64,000 bases of DNA from a virus. Positions 1 to 9,499 of this stretch are shown here, piece after piece. Position 1 is the stretch's first letter. Each line of letters begins with the position of its first letter. The notes under the pieces were generated by a model, which was not told the origin of the DNA, made no database searches, and was given only the letters and a program-made list of their open reading frames with translations. A program made the position numbers and the translations under genes. The DNA lies in the IMG/VR virus record IMGVR_UViG_3300035698_012119, positions 16,668 to 80,667 of that record; one strand, given 5' to 3'.

Positions 1-915
1 TGCTGCTACTGTATTCAGTGCAATCAATCTTGGGACGAGTAGCAATCTGTCCGCACCGGGGGCGTTCTCGTTCGCTGAGCCGTTTGCGTTATCAAGCAGT
101 GAAGTGTCCTGTTGGGAGTTAACGATTGACTCATCAACTGCGTAACCCACCGATGTGTTATTAGGCTGAATTGCAAAGGGGTCTTCTTCATCAACTTCAG
201 ACAAATATTTACTAACAATGACTGTTTGATCATCAACGAATAGGAAGTGCCCACGCTGGAACACAATACCTTCGGATGAGTTAAGACCGAACGACTTTCC
301 GATTGGGCTAGAGAAACCTGCAACTGAAGTGCTTGCTACAATGCCGTTGTCTATAGTTGTTTCGCTCGATACGCCCTCGACAACTTGTGTTCTAAGGATG
401 TATTCTCTTACTGAAAGTGAATCGTTAGGTTCATACACTTTCTTTTCAATGCCTTCTACTTCAACGGTGTTTAGATATACCATGAAGAACGTGTTAAGGT
501 CTGGTGCTCTACTTTGAAAACCACTTGTTCCTTGAATAATAAGAGACTTGAGACCCGAACTGTCTTCTATCTCGAAGTAATATTCATCAACCGTGCCGTC
601 AATCTGAACTACAGTACGCTCGATAAAATCTTCTGGTCTTGCTCTTCCTCCACCACCAGCAAGTAGAATACTATCTACAACTTTTGCATATTGAAGGTTG
701 CGAATCTCTGTGAATGTGCAGCCCTTAATGATTGAACCTTCTTTATAGATATTCTCCCCAAACTGTTCAATTTGGTTTTGAAGCGTTGTTTGTAGCTGAG
801 TCAATTCTCTCGCTTGAACCGCAAAGCCAGGCTTAAAAAGCACTCTATAATATTTGTTGGCAATATCATAGTCGTCAAAGTACGGTGCAATATTCAGATC
901 TGTTTTGATACTCAT
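1..915 (-). CDS. virion structural protein, DUF4815-like (3' end outside window)
   Basis: The first 305 residues of a protein that continues past the left edge of the window. The start (MSIKTDLNIAPYFDDYD) and the segment with FKPGFAVQARELTQLQ are typical of the DUF4815 tail/baseplate structural proteins found next to gp8 in cyanophage-type T4-like phages. No enzyme motif is visible. It follows gp8 by 15 bases in the same late operon, so a baseplate-periphery or fibre-attachment role is inferred. The family assignment is from memory of the motif; the exact function is unknown. Confidence 0.75.
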   Translation of the reverse strand, partial: MSIKTDLNIAPYFDDYDIANKYYRVLFKPGFAVQARELTQLQTTLQNQIEQFGENIYKEGSIIKGCTFTEIRNLQYAKVVDSILLAGGGGRARPEDFIERTVVQIDGTVDEYYFEIEDSSGLKSLIIQGTSGFQSRAPDLNTFFMVYLNTVEVEGIEKKVYEPNDSLSVREYILRTQVVEGVSSETTIDNGIVASTSVAGFSSPIGKSFGLNSSEGIVFQRGHFLFVDDQTVIVSKYLSEVDEEDPFAIQPNNTSVGYAVDESIVNSQQDTSLLDNANGSANENAPGADRLLLVPRLIALNTVAA

Positions 916-930
916 GGTGTGCTTTTATCC

Positions 931-2529
931 TTAGAAGTCTATGATTAAACGTATTTGCTCAGCTTTGTCTTCTGTTCTATCAATTGGTGTCGAATCCGCA
1001 ATAAATAAAACATCTCCGCTATCACCAACATACGGTGAATATTCAATAGTATTTATACCAAAACTTGTAGAGTTGATTGTTAGTGGAAGTGAATCCACAA
1101 AACTTTCAGAATAAGGGCCTTTGTAGTCCGAAAGATATATTGTATTTTCTGCTGCAATCACTTGATGCACGATGCCTTGAACCGGTTCTTGTGTTACAGT
1201 AGAACCAACATCTATGCCTACAGATCCAGATGCTGTAACTATTTTTACACGATTGTCAAACGTCACAGCATCTATATCATCTTCAAAGGTTGTCGAAAAT
1301 CGTGGCTTTTTTACCAAGCCTATTTTACTATAAGTACCGAACCCAGGTATACTTGAGCCATTCAATTCGGATATAGTTTTTGCAATTCCTATGTGCCGAC
1401 ATTTTAATTCTCTTAATATATTTGTGCCATGACCACCGTCAGGTGAAATAATAGGTCTTAGTATTGCCCTTACAGCTCCCTCTCCTGCGTTGAAGCCTTG
1501 AGCTGCATCAACAACTACAGCCGTTGCCCTTGTATAGCCAGTGCCATAATTAAGAATTCTGACTGATACAATTCTTTGTTCTACAAACACAGGCATCGCA
1601 GTAGCATCTTCACCATCGCCGGTAATTATTATTGTAGGAGCTATTTGAACTGTGTCTCCCGACTCTATGAAAGAATTTGCTTCTACTATTAAAAATGGCT
1701 TTGAATTTTGTAGCCCAGACTCTACTATTCTGAAAGAAGACGTTTCAAGAATAGGCGAAGATTCATTTTTTCGGACATACAGCGTTCTGCCAACATAGAA
1801 GTTGGGTGTCGCAAAGTCAAATGATTGGATGGTAGAAAAAGAATTGCTATTTGTGTTGTCTGACGAATCAAGTTTTACTGTCGCATTTAAGAATATTTTT
1901 GAAGTAACAACATCAAAACTTTCTACGACTCCAGCTATCAATTCGTAATTTCTATTTAGATCCTGATTTTCAACGAGTATTGAATAGATTCCATCATTAG
2001 CAACATTTTCTACTTCAGCATTTCTTACTACTGGCATAAATGTTCTGGCAGCAAATCTTCTATGTGTGTTATAAGGTGTTGACGACATATACTTCCAGAT
2101 ATAGCCATCAGGTAGTTCGTATATGCCATCCTCAATGCTGCTTGTAAATTCTGGTTTATTGAGAGAAGGAGTACTTCTTGCGTTTGATATGCACTTAAAC
2201 AGATTGTAGTTGCCTCCTTCAATGTCAGGCTCTACCACAACATAAAAAGTTTTTTCGGTTAGTATTGCCATATCATCAAACGGGGCATATGTGGTACCTT
2301 GCCTCCATACAATAACAGGTAGCATAAACGAAATGTCTTTAGGTCCGATCTTTGTACCAAAGATAGTTTTACCTAAGAAGTCTCTGGCAGTAGACAAAGT
2401 GTTGAATGAGTTCGGCTTAACAGTATCGACCGAACTCGAACCGAATAACCAGAAGTCGTTGGCAATCAGATTTTTCAAATAATAGTTCTCGACCATATCA
2501 TAGTCAAATTTATCAAATTTAGTTGTCAC
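931..2529 (-). CDS. 8: baseplate wedge subunit gp8-like
   Basis: 532 residues. The N-terminal third has the gp8 pattern of a W-x-F-G strand followed by a D-G-Y-I-W-K-Y motif near residue 140 (T4 gp8 has DGYVWEY). The last 30 residues (YVGDSGDVLFIADSTPI, then TEDKAEQIRLIIDF) match the gp8 C-terminal signature (HSGEMIYMENRPPI, then DQTEEINILFTF). T4 gp8 is 334 residues; the longer form with a central beta-rich insertion is usual in exo-T4 phages. It lies downstream of gp6 and the gp7-like gene, as in T4. A TATAAATA match lies inside the gene at 1049-1056 on the same strand and may be fortuitous. Confidence 0.85.
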   Translation of the reverse strand: MTTKFDKFDYDMVENYYLKNLIANDFWLFGSSSVDTVKPNSFNTLSTARDFLGKTIFGTKIGPKDISFMLPVIVWRQGTTYAPFDDMAILTEKTFYVVVEPDIEGGNYNLFKCISNARSTPSLNKPEFTSSIEDGIYELPDGYIWKYMSSTPYNTHRRFAARTFMPVVRNAEVENVANDGIYSILVENQDLNRNYELIAGVVESFDVVTSKIFLNATVKLDSSDNTNSNSFSTIQSFDFATPNFYVGRTLYVRKNESSPILETSSFRIVESGLQNSKPFLIVEANSFIESGDTVQIAPTIIITGDGEDATAMPVFVEQRIVSVRILNYGTGYTRATAVVVDAAQGFNAGEGAVRAILRPIISPDGGHGTNILRELKCRHIGIAKTISELNGSSIPGFGTYSKIGLVKKPRFSTTFEDDIDAVTFDNRVKIVTASGSVGIDVGSTVTQEPVQGIVHQVIAAENTIYLSDYKGPYSESFVDSLPLTINSTSFGINTIEYSPYVGDSGDVLFIADSTPIDRTEDKAEQIRLIIDF

Positions 2530-2547
2530 TGTTTAAACCTCGATGAG

Positions 2548-5118
2548 TTATGTAATTAGGTATTGAAAGCCGGTTTCGGCAAGCACGACTGCGTCATCTT
2601 CTATGTAATCAGCAGCAACATCTAGGCCAATGTCAGTAATTCTAGGTGCTGGTAATGTTATATTTATTTCGATTATGTCTGTTTTTCCAAATTTAGTGAA
2701 TAGTTTAAGTCCTGCAGGATGCATTAATTCTTTGTATTCTTCTTGATATACGTTGGTCGATACATCAGTATTTATTTCGTATGAATAGTCCTGATAGTAG
2801 AAACTATCTTGTATGACCTTGTTGCTGTTAAGATGTGAAAAGAAGCTTACCCAACGACCTTCGGTTAAACCTTGGCTTCTTGCCGAAGCAATTCCCTCAG
2901 CATCGGGACTAGAATCAAGCAAAATGAACAAGTCAGTATTTTCCTGATACCAAGTCTCTTTGACTAGCTGAGGCACAATTATATTCTTCCATCTGTCAAC
3001 GATACCTTCACTTGCAGTGCCATCTGCAATCTTTTCAAATTGAAGAACGTCTAGTGAACCAAAATGTTCATTCTCGTCAATGTCCCCGTATGCAAAGCCA
3101 TCATAATATATTGTTCTTAGAAATAGATCAAGTTCCACAGATTTAAGATTGCTATCTACCGCACATTTTAAAAGTTCTACTGCAAACGTTCCACCTTGAG
3201 AAGCTGGTTTTGGTCGAATTGGTATTACATTTTCTCTGTCTCTTTTTGTAATGTTATACAACCGAACAGTGGCATCGTCTCGATAAGCAAAGCCACTATC
3301 AATTATATCTAATTTTTCTATTTTGCCAGTAACTGTTTCAACAATCCCGTTTATTTTTGCATTGAGACCCATTGGTTGTGAATCGAGGTCTCTTGATATT
3401 GTGCTAATAGATATTGGTATTGAACCGTTTTCTTTAAATAGTGGTTGTGTTTGTACAAACGATTCAAAGGTAAGCTGAGTAACGTATATATTATTTCCCT
3501 CAACTTTTACTACTCTGCCTTTTACTTCAACTGTTGTGTTTATGCCATCAAAACTTTGTATTACTTTTGATTGTACGAGAGTGTCGTCTTCAAAAATAAC
3601 AACACCAGCAACAGGAAGTGTCCGTATAATTTGATCACGCAGATTAAATCTGCGTATGATATTCTCTCTAGCAACAACGAAGGTATCGCTGAAATATTCT
3701 GTCCCTGGATTAATATTTGCCAAAGCAGCGAGAACACCTATCGTAAACGTCTCTGGTACGAAAGCTACATTTAAACGTGTGCTCAACTTAGGGACTATGG
3801 AATTTACTCTAGTTCCACTCATTTCAAGCAGTGCGGGTGGTATCTGCGAATAATTTGACGAATTTATTGGAACGTCTAAATAATTTTCAATTGTGTCCAC
3901 AATAACAGTAATGGTTTCGGTATCACTTATCGACCCTATATCAGCACTTGCAGAACTGTTAGTATCTGTAACGAATACAGGTTCTACCGTGATGTTGTCT
4001 ATTCTGTCTAGAGTCGAAACATCATAACCGCCTTCTAAGAAATACGTGGTCGGGTCTGCAATAGCTTCTGATGTTGTTGTGTCAAGTCTTAGTCCCACTG
4101 AAATGTTATTTTGTCCGATTATCGATGCTGTAACAGTTGTTCCATAGCTGTTAATTTGTTGAACATTTTCGCCTACAATAAATTTTATATCGACCGCGGC
4201 AGCTAATGGATCTGGATCTGCAAAAAACAGAGATTGAGTGGAAATTTCGACGTCTGTATCTGAAGTAGTATAACCATAGCCGCCAGATACAATATCAAAT
4301 ACAATCTCGCCTGTAAGTTCGTCTGAAACTTTTGTAACTCTGCCCTTTGCTCCATAACCAGTAGACGATTCTATTTCTATAATATCGCCAATTTGGTTAT
4401 TGCTTCTAGGTGCATTAGTCACATCAACAGTTTTAAGCGAACCATATACCCTGCCGTAAGTTGCATCGGGGTCGGCACTGTATATAACATCAAACCCTTT
4501 AAATTCGCCTCTTACATCACTCAAGAAAATGATGGGTATAATAGAATTTTGAATATTTACGAAGTAGACACTATCGACAAATGCTTCTGCTTGCGATTTA
4601 TCTCCAAGTATTCTTTTGTTGACAATGTCGTTAAACGGAATGATACTATCAACTGCATGAAGTTGAATAAACGTACCTACCTTCCACTTGGATGATGACA
4701 GCCTCAGCATATCTTCTGAAGGATAATAAATCTCTACTTCAGCGTCAAAAAACAACTTGAAGAACAGCTCTATGCCTTCTTTCGACCCTTTTCTGCGATA
4801 TAGATCAAGTATGTTCTTTACAATAAATCTTGTGTCTTCTTCAAAAAACAAACCGCTCAGAAACTTGTTCTTGAAGTATATAAGCATCCTTTCAAGAGTC
4901 GTATCAATGTTGCGATACTCATACATTCTTCGAGCATTGTATATCGATTGATTTTCTTCCGATTCAAGAAATTCATAATAGCCTTTGACGAGCTCTACGA
5001 GTTCTTTGCCTTCTTCTCTGTAGATTGCAGGAAACTGATTTTCTATGAGGTATGATATCTTTTTTGGTTCAGCAAATACGTAATCTGAAAGACGAATATC
5101 GTTTAGGTTTTCTGTCAT
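2548..5118 (-). CDS. 7: baseplate wedge subunit gp7-like
   Basis: 856 residues, starting 4 bases inside the end of gp6 (ATGA-type overlap), which suggests translational coupling. The N-terminal segment with FPAIYREEGKELVELVKGYY and LYRRKGSKEGIELFFKLFF is the hallmark of the large baseplate wedge protein that sits between gp6 and gp8 in cyanophage-type T4-like genomes. The rest is beta-rich and without catalytic motifs. Gene order 25-6-7-8 supports the call; sequence identity to T4 gp7 (1032 residues) itself would be low. It should form one of the wedge arms of the baseplate. Confidence 0.75.
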   Translation of the reverse strand: MTENLNDIRLSDYVFAEPKKISYLIENQFPAIYREEGKELVELVKGYYEFLESEENQSIYNARRMYEYRNIDTTLERMLIYFKNKFLSGLFFEEDTRFIVKNILDLYRRKGSKEGIELFFKLFFDAEVEIYYPSEDMLRLSSSKWKVGTFIQLHAVDSIIPFNDIVNKRILGDKSQAEAFVDSVYFVNIQNSIIPIIFLSDVRGEFKGFDVIYSADPDATYGRVYGSLKTVDVTNAPRSNNQIGDIIEIESSTGYGAKGRVTKVSDELTGEIVFDIVSGGYGYTTSDTDVEISTQSLFFADPDPLAAAVDIKFIVGENVQQINSYGTTVTASIIGQNNISVGLRLDTTTSEAIADPTTYFLEGGYDVSTLDRIDNITVEPVFVTDTNSSASADIGSISDTETITVIVDTIENYLDVPINSSNYSQIPPALLEMSGTRVNSIVPKLSTRLNVAFVPETFTIGVLAALANINPGTEYFSDTFVVARENIIRRFNLRDQIIRTLPVAGVVIFEDDTLVQSKVIQSFDGINTTVEVKGRVVKVEGNNIYVTQLTFESFVQTQPLFKENGSIPISISTISRDLDSQPMGLNAKINGIVETVTGKIEKLDIIDSGFAYRDDATVRLYNITKRDRENVIPIRPKPASQGGTFAVELLKCAVDSNLKSVELDLFLRTIYYDGFAYGDIDENEHFGSLDVLQFEKIADGTASEGIVDRWKNIIVPQLVKETWYQENTDLFILLDSSPDAEGIASARSQGLTEGRWVSFFSHLNSNKVIQDSFYYQDYSYEINTDVSTNVYQEEYKELMHPAGLKLFTKFGKTDIIEINITLPAPRITDIGLDVAADYIEDDAVVLAETGFQYLIT

Positions 5119-6899
5119 CTGATTTCTACTACATTAATTGTTACATCTTCGTCCTTGAGCACCAACACTCTTCCTTTAGGTGACGAGACGTTCTTCTCTT
5201 GTGTATTTGCTGATACCCTTATTCCGGCACCAGCGTATGAATCGACCACGAAGTCAGACAGCCTTGCAATACCGTTCTTGTAGTCAACAGTACCGACATT
5301 TCGTCTTATTATATCGAAGATTCCTTCATTTCTTCGGGCTTCGTTGATGATATTAATAATACCCAAGCCGTCATCTTCAAAGATTGCATTAATACCATCA
5401 TACACAAAAACACTACTACGAACAAACGTATTATAACTTAGAGTATTATTAGATTGTAAGAATATTCCCTGACTTGCCAGTGAAGTGCCAAAATCAAATT
5501 TCGGATTGTCGCTTTTCTTAAACTCTGGAGAATAGAGAATATACGGTAGTGCATCGAGCGTGTTACTTGTGATGGAAGCATTGCTATTATCTATTAGTGT
5601 CGACGCTCTTGATACTTCAAATACAGCACCAAACTTTTCAAGTGATGTGATGTTGTACTGAGTCAACACTTCTCTTACTGCCTGCTCCAAATCAGACTTT
5701 GATTGAGATGTCTGCTTAGGTGAATAGAATAGATTTATGCTCAGGGTGACATAAAGGAATTCAGGCGGCAAGAATATAGGCTGAATTGCAACAGGTGTCT
5801 TATCTCTTAGATACACTTCATAATTTCTAGCCGCAGCTTCTGACAGACCACCGTCAAGATTGACAGATATAGCAACTTTGCCATAACGTGGCGGGTCCAA
5901 TTCGTCGCCGCCGTAAACAGAAATGTCTCTTATTTCATTGAATCTCTGCTTCAGCAATACTTCGTAGTCTCTTTCAGTTACTGCTCTTTCCTGTATCTGA
6001 ATTGACCGGGGTGCAAAAAACTTCGTGTCTTCAATTGTCTCTTTTTCTGCTCCGCCCGCTGCGTGCGTAACTGTAGTAACCGTGACATTGCTTTTGAACG
6101 CAGTAGAAAATCTGCAAGCTCCGTTTGCTTCTGTACCGCTTGAGAGCCTGTAAATAACTCTTATCTGCTCGTTTGCCGCTGGAGTTCTACCAAATCTGTT
6201 GTTACCGAATATGATTTCATATGTGCTATCGAAGCTTGGCTCAATATAAAAAACAGGATCATCCGCTGCGACACCAAAGATGTCCCCTCGGTATACATAT
6301 TCAATTCTATCGAGTGGCTCATCGAAAGACTCAAATACCTTGATGCTTGATGTGTCAATATTTTGATTTAAAAGCCTAATTGTGTTTCTTGTTCCTGTAA
6401 CAAAGAATGCTTCATCAACAATTTCTCCCTCGAAGATGTCAACACCTTCAACTACATACTTGCCACTTGTTGTATCTTTTCTGGCGATGTACGTCTCGTT
6501 TGTAAAGAAGTTATACCTATCACCTGCATGAGTGGTTGTAAACCTAGTATTTTCTGGTATTACAATGGTTGAGCTAGTACTATTAGTGTCAGATATTGAG
6601 ATGTTAACGGAAGACACCGCAGATGTTGAAGACCTAGGTAGATAGTTTAACTCTTTCGCGTGCGATACAACTGAATTTTCCATCTGTGCAGTATCAAGAA
6701 ACATCTCAGATATTGCCATATTAGTATAAAAGTTGTTCTGATATGTGTTGTATGCCAACACATCAAGTAATACTGACATGTTAGAACCTTCAAAGTCAAA
6801 ATCTTTGAAGCGGTCAGCGGGGTCCGCTCTTAGATATTCTTTAAGTTGATTTTTAACTCGAAAGAAGTCTAGCTCTGTGATGGGTGTCTTCAATGACAT
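5115..6899 (-). CDS. 6: baseplate wedge subunit gp6
   Basis: 594 residues (T4 gp6 is 660). The N-terminus (FEGSNMSVLLDVLAYNTYQN, then NFYTNMAISEMFLDTA) is the strongly conserved gp6/gpJ motif: an N-terminal helical bundle that dimerises in the wedge ring. A mid-protein RAVTERDYEVL-like segment (QERAVTERDYEVLLKQRF) is also typical of the gpJ superfamily. It lies directly after gp25 with a 4-base gap. The role is assembly of the inner baseplate ring that drives sheath contraction. Confidence 0.95.
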   Translation of the reverse strand: MSLKTPITELDFFRVKNQLKEYLRADPADRFKDFDFEGSNMSVLLDVLAYNTYQNNFYTNMAISEMFLDTAQMENSVVSHAKELNYLPRSSTSAVSSVNISISDTNSTSSTIVIPENTRFTTTHAGDRYNFFTNETYIARKDTTSGKYVVEGVDIFEGEIVDEAFFVTGTRNTIRLLNQNIDTSSIKVFESFDEPLDRIEYVYRGDIFGVAADDPVFYIEPSFDSTYEIIFGNNRFGRTPAANEQIRVIYRLSSGTEANGACRFSTAFKSNVTVTTVTHAAGGAEKETIEDTKFFAPRSIQIQERAVTERDYEVLLKQRFNEIRDISVYGGDELDPPRYGKVAISVNLDGGLSEAAARNYEVYLRDKTPVAIQPIFLPPEFLYVTLSINLFYSPKQTSQSKSDLEQAVREVLTQYNITSLEKFGAVFEVSRASTLIDNSNASITSNTLDALPYILYSPEFKKSDNPKFDFGTSLASQGIFLQSNNTLSYNTFVRSSVFVYDGINAIFEDDGLGIINIINEARRNEGIFDIIRRNVGTVDYKNGIARLSDFVVDSYAGAGIRVSANTQEKNVSSPKGRVLVLKDEDVTINVVEIR

Positions 6900-6903
6900 T
6901 TGA

Positions 6904-7344
6904 TTACCTTACTCGTTCTATAAATACAGTTACAGATATCGGATCTTCGCTACTCTTCACGTAAAAATAAATTATTACTTTTACTTTGTTGTCACCGTAA
7001 AGAGAAGTGACATCAACGTCAATCAGAGACACTCTCGGTTCAAAGTTATTTATAACATCTTTTACACGTTCTTCTAGAATTTTAAGAGTAACGGGCGTTG
7101 CGTTCTCAAATAATGATGCTCTTACGTCAGAGCCGAGATTGGGTTGAAACAATCGTTCTCCACGGTCAGTTAGAATTAAGTTCTTTAGAGATTCTTTGAT
7201 GGATTCCTCATTGCTTTTTAGTGCCAAATCCAAAGACAGTGGATTTATTGTCAGATCTTTATGAAAGTCTGTGTATATTACCCGCTTCTTCCGTAGTGGC
7301 GAAACTCTAGGTATTGGGCTGAGTGGATCGTTTAATGTGGTCAT
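6904..7344 (-). CDS. 25: baseplate wedge subunit gp25 (lysozyme-like fold)
   Basis: 146 residues. The protein has the gp25/gpW pattern: a segment NPLSLDLALKSNEESIKESL, the conserved TDRGERLFQPNLGSDVRASLFE loop (glycine-rich, with E and R of the EPR-type core) and a C-terminal strand with NNFEPRVSLIDV. The family has a lysozyme-like fold without enzyme activity and forms the gp25-(gp6)2-gp7 core bundle. A TATAAATA match at 7047-7054 lies inside the gene on the coding strand, 148 bases before gp6. It could be an internal late promoter or chance. Confidence 0.93.
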   Translation of the reverse strand: MTTLNDPLSPIPRVSPLRKKRVIYTDFHKDLTINPLSLDLALKSNEESIKESLKNLILTDRGERLFQPNLGSDVRASLFENATPVTLKILEERVKDVINNFEPRVSLIDVDVTSLYGDNKVKVIIYFYVKSSEDPISVTVFIERVR

Positions 7345-7347
7345 ATC

Positions 7348-9489
7348 TTATGCTCCTTTTGCTCCTGATGGACCTGATAGTTGGTAATACTGAAAATAAC
7401 CCCAATCCCTTGAATCTGATGTATCAATGTGAGTAAAAGTGCTGTATGACCCAAACCCTCTAAAACCAACCTGATATGCAAGGTTCATAAATTTTATCTG
7501 GTTGGCCTGACCGCTGATATTACAATCAAACGCTTTTCCTGCTAGGTGCAAAGATCCGCGAGCACCTCCTGCTGATGCGTTTGCTTGAGGATTTCTAAAC
7601 GCACTGACTACATTGAAAGGCGAACCCCAACGCTGAACTAGTTTGTATAGCTTATACATTGCCTCTGTATCTACTCCGCCTCCGATGGAAATTGGAGTAA
7701 ACCCCGCTTTGCCTGATATCTTCGACGAAGGCCCAGGAGTGTAGGTAATACCGCCCATGCCCTTCAGAGCCTCTTCGTACGATGGAAACTCGTAACCCTC
7801 TGAGGTATTTGGCGTTGGTCCAAAGCCGTCGTATGGTAGTGTGCCCTGTGGCAAATTCACGATGCTGCCCGACGACACGGTAGTAGCTGGAATTAATCCT
7901 GCCTGAGTAAATGCCGACACTCTTGCGCTTGTATCGAATCTGGTTGCTCCTGCCTGCATTGTACTCAAGGTTCTTCTATTGCCAGCAGCAGACAAAACCC
8001 TATCTGCTTCTCTGTATTGGTTATGCAACTCTTCTAGTGGCTTTGAAGTCCCATCATATATCCTTTGAATTTCTGCATTGAGATTGCTAAAGCGAAGAAC
8101 GACAAAATCAACTTCTTCCTTTTTTGATTCTCTGTATTTTTGAGACGCAATGGCAATTTGTCCTTTTACCACATCCTTCATCTGATTAGTTGTGTCGTCA
8201 GTTGACGCTTTTTGGGCGTCCGCCAGTAAGCCTGCGTTCTTTGCATAAACAGCACCCATATTGAAATTGAAACTGTTATTCAATGATTTTGAGTTGAAGA
8301 AGTGTATCTTAGATTTAAGTTGAGATACTGCAGTGTCAATGCTGTTTGATAGCTGTTCGTGTAGATTATCTAGCACGCCCACAGCTGCATATGATCTTGA
8401 AAGTTCTCTCAATCTGTCTGATTCTACTTCAAGCGACAGTCCCGTATCTTTTGATGCTTTGCCCAAGGAAGAAAATGATGATGAAAGGTTGCCATTTAAT
8501 GCACTCTTGATTAAATTGCTTATCTCTAATGTTCTGGCCGGATCTGTGACAGAAACTTGTTCTGCTTCAACATAAAGACCTTTTGCCAAAGTATCAATTG
8601 TGCTTGTCACAGCAACAAAATCACTGTACATTTTAAAATTTAACTCGCCTGTCAAAACTGACAGTGTCGACAAATAAGACAACAGTGAATCTATGCTGAC
8701 CTTTGATATTGGGCAGGTAAGTTCGTTGTTCGCATCTTTAATGCTATCTATGAATGAAACAACGTTGCGTATTAGAGATATTAACGCTAGTGCCTCTGTA
8801 ATGCCAAAATTAGAAGCAAAGATGTTACCCAGTGACACAGTAGTTATCTGTGTCACTGCTACCATGTTAGCAACCAATTCTTGAATAGTCTGAACGAGCG
8901 ATAAAAGTTTGTCGGTTATGCTTATTAGTTCATCAAGCTTCGCGCCAATTGAATTGACTAAGCTGTTAAATTCGTCAATAAATGAGTATAGGTTCCCAAA
9001 AGGATCCTTTGTTGGAGGTATGGCTGCATATACGTTTCTTACTGCAAAGCACGGGCTGATTATATCGATTCTTGTGCCAAGGCTTTCAAGATACTTTTCA
9101 GTAAGATCAATGAATCTAGTAGGTTTTGATGCTACTTGCAAACTCAGTAAAACTGGATCGATTCCATTTATTTCGATTATTTGATTTACTTCTGCTGATG
9201 ACAAATCGTTTATGATGAACTGAGAGTTTGTAGTAGTTGCCGTTGAAGCACCTAAAGTAATTCTTTTCTCTAGTATAGGATACTCGTCAGAAAATAATCT
9301 AGATGTGATAGCCAGAGAGTTTCTTGTATTGCGATACTTTTTTATCTCTGAGTTTATCAAGTCGGTGTTGCTATTTAATAGCGACACGTTGAGATTTTCA
9401 ATCCCCATTGAAGTAGAAAACAGATCCTCGGATGCTGCCTGCAACATATTAACTAAATCTTCTGAGTAACTACAATCTTTAATGTTCAT
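7348..9489 (-). CDS. tail protein with C-terminal M15-type peptidase domain
   Basis: 713 residues. The first 600 or so are helical and Ser/Thr/Asn-rich with no recognised enzyme motif. The last ~110 residues contain SLHLAGKAFD (H648, D655) and THID (H687). This is the zinc-ligand pattern S-x-H-x-x-G-x-A-x-D ... H-x-D of D-Ala-D-Ala carboxypeptidases and L,D-endopeptidases of the VanY/M15 group. It lies between gp5 and gp25 in the baseplate operon, so it is probably a virion peptidoglycan hydrolase that cuts the peptide cross-links, while gp5 cuts the glycan. The domain call is firm from motifs; the structural role of the long N-terminal part is unknown. Confidence 0.8.
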   Translation of the reverse strand: MNIKDCSYSEDLVNMLQAASEDLFSTSMGIENLNVSLLNSNTDLINSEIKKYRNTRNSLAITSRLFSDEYPILEKRITLGASTATTTNSQFIINDLSSAEVNQIIEINGIDPVLLSLQVASKPTRFIDLTEKYLESLGTRIDIISPCFAVRNVYAAIPPTKDPFGNLYSFIDEFNSLVNSIGAKLDELISITDKLLSLVQTIQELVANMVAVTQITTVSLGNIFASNFGITEALALISLIRNVVSFIDSIKDANNELTCPISKVSIDSLLSYLSTLSVLTGELNFKMYSDFVAVTSTIDTLAKGLYVEAEQVSVTDPARTLEISNLIKSALNGNLSSSFSSLGKASKDTGLSLEVESDRLRELSRSYAAVGVLDNLHEQLSNSIDTAVSQLKSKIHFFNSKSLNNSFNFNMGAVYAKNAGLLADAQKASTDDTTNQMKDVVKGQIAIASQKYRESKKEEVDFVVLRFSNLNAEIQRIYDGTSKPLEELHNQYREADRVLSAAGNRRTLSTMQAGATRFDTSARVSAFTQAGLIPATTVSSGSIVNLPQGTLPYDGFGPTPNTSEGYEFPSYEEALKGMGGITYTPGPSSKISGKAGFTPISIGGGVDTEAMYKLYKLVQRWGSPFNVVSAFRNPQANASAGGARGSLHLAGKAFDCNISGQANQIKFMNLAYQVGFRGFGSYSTFTHIDTSDSRDWGYFQYYQLSGPSGAKGA

Positions 9490-9499
9490 ATATTACCTT

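Noticed and set aside
1049-1056. TATAAATA on the minus strand inside gp8
   Set aside because: Lies deep in the coding sequence with no gene start nearby; likely chance. The copy at 7047-7054 inside gp25 is kept only as a remark.
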